The notes beneath the pieces are model-generated. The model saw nothing but the letters and a program-made list of their open reading frames with translations. It was not told where the DNA came from and did no database searches. The position numbers were made by a program, and so were the translations under genes. DNA of 64,000 bases, from positions 1-64,000 of the forward strand of contig JAHFSX010000002.1 in assembly GCA_023269675.1 (NCBI GenBank), given 5' to 3'. This document shows, piece by piece, positions 60,801 through 64,000 of this stretch. The first letter of the stretch is position 1, and every line of letters begins with the position of its first letter. The DNA is from Verrucomicrobiota bacterium. Lineage in GTDB: Bacteria > Verrucomicrobiota > Kiritimatiellia > RFP12 > UBA1067.

Positions 60801-63426
60801 CGGGCTCTACCGCATCAACCTCGCCGCGCCCGCCGCGCCCGTGATCGCCACGAACACGCTGCTGCCCGCCGCCGCCCGCGGCCTGGCGACATCCGGCGCC
60901 GCGCTCTACGTAGCGGCCGGCCAGCAAGGTCTGCTGACCCTGAACGCGACGACGCTGGCGCTCCAGGCGACGACCGCCGTGGGCGGCGAGGCCTCGGACG
61001 TCGCGGTGGCAGGCAACACGCTCTACGTCGCGGCCGGTTTCGCCGGGTGCCGCTCGCTGGACATCACGTCGCCGCTCGCGCCGCAGCCGCTCGGCACGTT
61101 CGCAGCCGGCGCGCGCCCCGTCGACGCGGCGGCGGTCGGCTCCACGCTGTTCGTGGCCGCCGACGAGGGCGGATTCCAGGTCCACAGCCTGGAGAACCTG
61201 GCCCTGCCGGGCCTGCTGGCGACCGTTTCTTCCGTCAGCAACTCGCGGTGCGTCGAAGTCGCCTATCCTCTGGCGTACGTGGGCGACGGGCTCAACGGCC
61301 TCAAGATCTTCAACATCGCCGACCCCGCGGCGCCGGCCCTCGTCGGCAGCTACGCGGCCGCGGGACTCTCGCACATCCGCCGCATCGCCCTCGCGGGCTC
61401 ACGTGCGGTCATCACGGACGGACGCGTGCTGCAGTTGCTCTCCGTGGCCGACCCCGCCGCACCGGCCCTGCTGGCAACCGCGACCAATGCGCCCGGCAGC
61501 TTCGTCTTCGACGTGGCCGCGGTGAACAACCAGGCCTACGCCGCCTGCGGCAACGCGGGGCTGCGCATCTACGGATTGGATAACCGCCTGGCGCTCGACA
61601 ACACCTACGCCACACCCGGCCCGGCGACCGGCGTGGCCAGCGCAAGCAACCTGCTGCATGTCGCCTGCGGCCCCTACGGCTGGCTGACCCTCAGCATCGC
61701 CGTCAACCCCGTCAGCCCCGCGCTGGTCAAGACCTCCCCTGCCGGCATGGCGTTCGGCGTCGCCGCGGCGGGGCCGCGGGTCTTCCTCACGGACGGCGCA
61801 CGCGTGGGACGGGCGCTCAGCGTCGCCGCGCCGCAATACCCTCTGGCGGTCACCAACTTCCCGAACCTGACGCAGGCCCTGCGCGTGCGGGCGGCCAGCG
61901 GACTGCTGTTCGTGGCCGAGGACGAGGCCGGACTCGCGATCCTGTATCCCAAATGGGCGTCCGTCACGCCCGCCGGGCAATCGGCCACCGCCGGCGCGGC
62001 CTTCGAGATGCCGCTCCCGGAGGCGTTCGCGCACGCGGCGAGAGTCACGGTAAACGGCTTGCCCAGGGGGTTAAGATATAACACCCTGACCCGCATGATC
62101 ACGGGCGTGCCCTCCCAGGCGGGCGCTTACACGGTCGTGTTTTCGGCGACGGGCATGCCGACGCAGACGGTCAAGCTCACCGTCGGCGCGCTGCCCGCAT
62201 GGGCCTGGGGCACATTCAACGGGTTCATGGAGGGCGGCGGCTCCGCCTCGATGCGTGTGACGGCGCTGGGGAAAGTGACCGGCAAGCTCGCGTTCGGCAG
62301 CACGAACTGCACGTTCAGCGCGACGTCATACGCGACAGGCGGGAGCGCGGAGGACGGGTTCTCCGTCGTTGTCGGTGCGAGGTTCGGCATGACGGTTTTA
62401 CCGCTGGCGCTGCGGGTGAGCCATCCGGCGGGCTCCGACCCGCAGACGCTGAGCGTTGCAACAGGGTGGCTAGACGACAAGTTGCCGCTGACCCTGTACC
62501 GCGATGTCTGGAAAGAAGCCGTCACGCGGCTTGCCCCCCACATCGGCTACTACACGGCCACGCTTCCGGGGAACGCGGGGCATGGCAGCGGCTACCTGAC
62601 TTTCACGGTGGATCAGTCTGGCCAAGTGAAGGTCGCGGGCCGGCTGGGGGACGGCACATCGGTGTCTCTGTCCGGCGCGCTACTTCTCAACGCGGACGGG
62701 CGCGTGTTCACGGCGGTGTATACCCGTCCGACGGCCTACAAGGGCGGCTGCCTGTTCGGCGTGGCCGAGTTCATAAGCCCTGCAAACGGGCCGGCATATC
62801 TGACGCTTCCAGGCGATATTCCGTTCCAGTGGCAGAACCGCAGCCCGCTGGCGACCCGGGTCTACGGCGAAGGGTTCGATCGCACCCTGGGGCTCACCGG
62901 CGGCTGGTACGGGAAACTGGGCAACCTGTACGACTACTACCGGGGCAAAGACCTGACGGTCGGCACGGACGAGGCTGCGCCGGCGCCCGAAATCACCGTG
63001 AGCACGCGCCGTTACGCCTCAATCAACTGGAACCCGAACGGGATCATGCTGACGCCCGTTCTCAACGCTTCCGGCATCATGACCGGACTGTCGTCTCTGC
63101 CGTCGCCGCAGCTCGGCACCTCCTCTGACGAAGAGGATGATGACAACGAGGTCAAACCTATCGATCTGCTTATCGCGCTGACGCGCGCGACGGGTGTGTT
63201 CAAGGGCTCGTTCAAAGCTTGGTTCGACTACGCTGAAACGCAAAATTACAAGCGCGTCACTTACCAGGGCGTGCTGACGCCCGAACGCAAGGACAAGGAC
63301 GACGGCGTCGCGGGACGCGGCTTCTTCCTGTGGCCGGACAAGGGACAGTACACGAGCGCGCTGAACAGGGTTGTACCGTACAGCTTCAACGCGTCAGCCG
63401 ATCTGAAGATCCTGCTTTCCGAATAG
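57844..63426 (+). CDS. Giant secreted propeller protein 2, tandem paralogue
   Basis: Extracytoplasmic protein of 1860 residues, 66 bases after its paralogue. Signal peptide MTHKQILFPLLLAAALTGLV (no lipobox Cys). The same order of modules as protein 1: DUF2271-like (about 25-160), CARDB domains, beta-sandwich (TGRVMRTHGVILYLNGTEI), CARDB, and 14 LVIVD-type repeats (about 794-1369). It lacks the 190-residue inserted domain of protein 1. The C-terminus differs completely: an Ig-like putative domain (VNGLPRGLRYNTLTRMITGV) and beta modules (about 1455-1860; GSGYLTFTVDQSGQVKVAGR) with an acidic loop (SSDEEDDDNE). Ribosome site weak. Function unknown; may be translated from the hydrogenase transcript. 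Confidence 0.88.
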   Translation: MTHKQILFPLLLAAALTGLVKDAYSQTTDGKVTFSVQTAAYSASYNPKHVSAVWVVDGNGKFVKTLCRHASARIGYLYRWIADRGTYTTVDGVTSATLSTQPQTHTMTWDCRNAAGQVVPDGAYFFRAEYTSNNGQGPYMASNCQFMKGTIPVTATFPNISNAGGQFSGMSLKYTPYAETAVTSLAPNSGVINSHVAVLVTVANQTSNPLSFHVAVSNLTSGTLIGTQPVTALAGQAVTNLTFDWSTAGLAAAPYQISAIASKLSAETNTANNVMTGTISLSSPTAGDIGVTGLTPSTGIINSTVPVRVTVTNKMAGATGPFTVSLSAVGAVQQIASLAAFAVTNLTFSWNTAGVTAGVYQVRAQAGPLATEAFTADNTLAGAITLRGAFRDLAVSAPNVAPVVPPNLSATVRVAVTNRGDVSETFTATLRDITAAPLVIGARAVTNLPAYAGTNIAFTWNTATNGTFKLGDHILQAGIAPVPGETEILNNTNQVTIIVASGMTTNALIDKRSVWKVMDKGLDLSGAPWQTSDYTDGFWTSGSAPLGYGLADIATPLGYGGVSSNRYVTTYFRREFTMDFAPLSITGRVMRTHGVILYLNGTEIARQNMPAGDVTSTTLASGTVTGTKATNYFGFAIPPGALMPGRNLLTAELHLASATNTTAGFALELTSVNPTVPLAPSVAAVSVEAEGSVQSGDNLGVLIELVNNGNAATACLVLLRDAATGATLTSQTVNTLLPGEGTVVRLTWPTFGATAGARTLQAVTVINGVTNLAAAATAPVALEALDFAPRKVAATGSIGGRCNAVAVSGRYVYLGCGATLEVWDAAVPAAPIRVGAVRLPGIIENLVTADNWVYAASGAAGVQIVDASSPTQLLHRATFDTSGFARRVTLAGNLLCVADGLGGVRVLNVASPAAPVLAGAYQTTGPAQAVTFAAPRLLVLDGQRGLQSLSAADPAAMTATGALSRITAGLALTAVSDAALVADANGGLYRINLAAPAAPVIATNTLLPAAARGLATSGAALYVAAGQQGLLTLNATTLALQATTAVGGEASDVAVAGNTLYVAAGFAGCRSLDITSPLAPQPLGTFAAGARPVDAAAVGSTLFVAADEGGFQVHSLENLALPGLLATVSSVSNSRCVEVAYPLAYVGDGLNGLKIFNIADPAAPALVGSYAAAGLSHIRRIALAGSRAVITDGRVLQLLSVADPAAPALLATATNAPGSFVFDVAAVNNQAYAACGNAGLRIYGLDNRLALDNTYATPGPATGVASASNLLHVACGPYGWLTLSIAVNPVSPALVKTSPAGMAFGVAAAGPRVFLTDGARVGRALSVAAPQYPLAVTNFPNLTQALRVRAASGLLFVAEDEAGLAILYPKWASVTPAGQSATAGAAFEMPLPEAFAHAARVTVNGLPRGLRYNTLTRMITGVPSQAGAYTVVFSATGMPTQTVKLTVGALPAWAWGTFNGFMEGGGSASMRVTALGKVTGKLAFGSTNCTFSATSYATGGSAEDGFSVVVGARFGMTVLPLALRVSHPAGSDPQTLSVATGWLDDKLPLTLYRDVWKEAVTRLAPHIGYYTATLPGNAGHGSGYLTFTVDQSGQVKVAGRLGDGTSVSLSGALLLNADGRVFTAVYTRPTAYKGGCLFGVAEFISPANGPAYLTLPGDIPFQWQNRSPLATRVYGEGFDRTLGLTGGWYGKLGNLYDYYRGKDLTVGTDEAAPAPEITVSTRRYASINWNPNGIMLTPVLNASGIMTGLSSLPSPQLGTSSDEEDDDNEVKPIDLLIALTRATGVFKGSFKAWFDYAETQNYKRVTYQGVLTPERKDKDDGVAGRGFFLWPDKGQYTSALNRVVPYSFNASADLKILLSE

Positions 63427-63532
63427 CGCCTGATGCGGCCCGGCTCAGCCAGGCAGGGGCGGCGGCCATAGACCCCGGCCCCATGGCTTCACATGAAGCG
63501 CGGTGCCGTCCGCCTGCCCATGCTGACCGCTT

Positions 63533-64000
63533 TCACTCCGTGAGTTTGACCAGATAGTCCAGCCAGGCCTCCATGCCGAGACCGGTCTTGGCGCTCAGTT
63601 CGAAGATGAACACGCCGGGACGCACCTGCCGCAAATACGCCCGGCACGCCGCGGCGTTCCAGTCGAGATGCGGCACAAGGTCCATCTTGGTCAGCACCGC
63701 CACCGGCGCGTTCGAGAAGAGCGTCGGATATTTCACCGGCTTGTCTTCGCCCTCGGTGGTCGAGAGCAGCGCGATTTTGAACGTCTCCCCCAAATCGAAC
63801 GCCGCGGGGCAGACGAGGTTGCCCACGTTCTCGATGAAGAGCAGCTTGACGCCGTTGCCGGCAACTTCCGGCAACAGCCGGCCGACCTGCTCCGCGTCAA
63901 GGTGGCAGGAGTTGACGGTTTCGATCTGCCGCACCGGCGCGCCCCTGCCCTGCAGCCGGCGCGCATCGTTGTCGGTCCGCTGATCTCCCGTGATCACGGC
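63533..64000 (-). CDS. hypB: Hydrogenase nickel incorporation GTPase HypB, C-terminal part (runs off the right edge)
   Basis: SIMIBI-class GTPase that helps deliver nickel to the hydrogenase large subunit. The 155 codons present carry the HypB segments VITGDQRTDNDARRL, the conserved CHLDAEQV, LLFIENVGNLVCPAAFDLGE (Walker B/switch II and a metal-site Cys), the guanine motif TKMD and FELSAKTGLGMEAWLDYL. The frame is open to the window edge, so the N-terminal P-loop is outside. Transcribed towards the giant propeller gene; the 106 bases between the two stops hold only weak GC-rich inverted repeats. Its presence supports a functional hydrogenase locus with accessory genes further right. Confidence 0.97.
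   Translation of the reverse strand, partial: AVITGDQRTDNDARRLQGRGAPVRQIETVNSCHLDAEQVGRLLPEVAGNGVKLLFIENVGNLVCPAAFDLGETFKIALLSTTEGEDKPVKYPTLFSNAPVAVLTKMDLVPHLDWNAAACRAYLRQVRPGVFIFELSAKTGLGMEAWLDYLVKLTE

Noticed and set aside
52669..63426. Haem-binding motifs in the giant proteins that could carry hydrogenase electrons
   Set aside because: No CxxCH and no Fe-S motif found on reading either protein; their few Cys are single residues in propeller blades.

Overview
The window looks like one stretch of a GC-rich chromosome from an anaerobic, polysaccharide-degrading member of the PVC superphylum, most probably Verrucomicrobiota/Kiritimatiellota or a relative. Placement is inferred from gene content: giant secreted proteins made of autotransporter-type beta-strand repeats with LamG and PA14 modules, LVIVD-type propellers, a sulfatase, a DUF5060 glycoside hydrolase, a GH106-like fragment, a gingipain-like C25 peptidase and a soluble [NiFe] hydrogenase. 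No rRNA, tRNA, CRISPR array, transposase or phage gene was recognised.

Layout. (1) 1-10.4 kb, all on the minus strand: a tripartite RND efflux operon runs with gaps of at most 35 bases into ppk2 and then atpB-atpE-atpF-atpH-atpA. A second, almost identical ppk2 lies upstream of the RND genes, so the efflux operon is flanked by 771-base direct repeats. (2) 10.4-15.4 kb: a gene-poor stretch with a DUF3313-type lipoprotein, a sulfatase interrupted by one in-frame amber codon, and an outer-membrane beta-barrel gene. (3) 15.7-17.9 kb: a tight queF-queC-queD-queE operon for preQ1 synthesis. (4) 18.2-29.5 kb: a coiled-coil protein, a catalytic-domain-less GH106-like protein, then (minus strand) a signalling/secretion operon: two hybrid histidine kinases, a PAS histidine kinase, a single-domain response regulator, a 51-residue protein and a GspE/PilB ATPase, the last three coupled by ATGA overlaps.

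(5) 29.6-35.7 kb: a C25 peptidase, a PqqD-like protein and a PQQ-type propeller on the minus strand; divergently, an RbsD-type mutarotase and an EamA transporter. (6) 35.7-45.4 kb: two secreted beta-strand-repeat giants (995 and 2174 residues) separated by a strong intrinsic terminator. (7) 45.5-49.4 kb: a 33-residue lysine-rich protein with its own promoter and terminator-like hairpin, a DUF5060 glycoside hydrolase and a secreted protein of unknown function. (8) 49.5-64 kb: Tat-exported [NiFe] hydrogenase small subunit, large subunit, maturation protease, then two tandem giant propeller proteins (1702 and 1860 residues) in the same orientation; hypB enters convergently at the right edge.

The most promising unusual system is the hydrogenase locus. 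The small subunit has Asp where the second proximal-cluster Cys is normally found, no membrane anchor or cytochrome partner is encoded nearby, and two giant 14-repeat propeller proteins follow 29 bases after the protease gene. Next in interest are the C25 peptidase/PqqD/propeller cluster, the kinase/regulator/51-residue protein/GspE operon, and the ppk2-flanked efflux operon upstream of ATP synthase. Functions come from motif recognition by eye; no database search was run.
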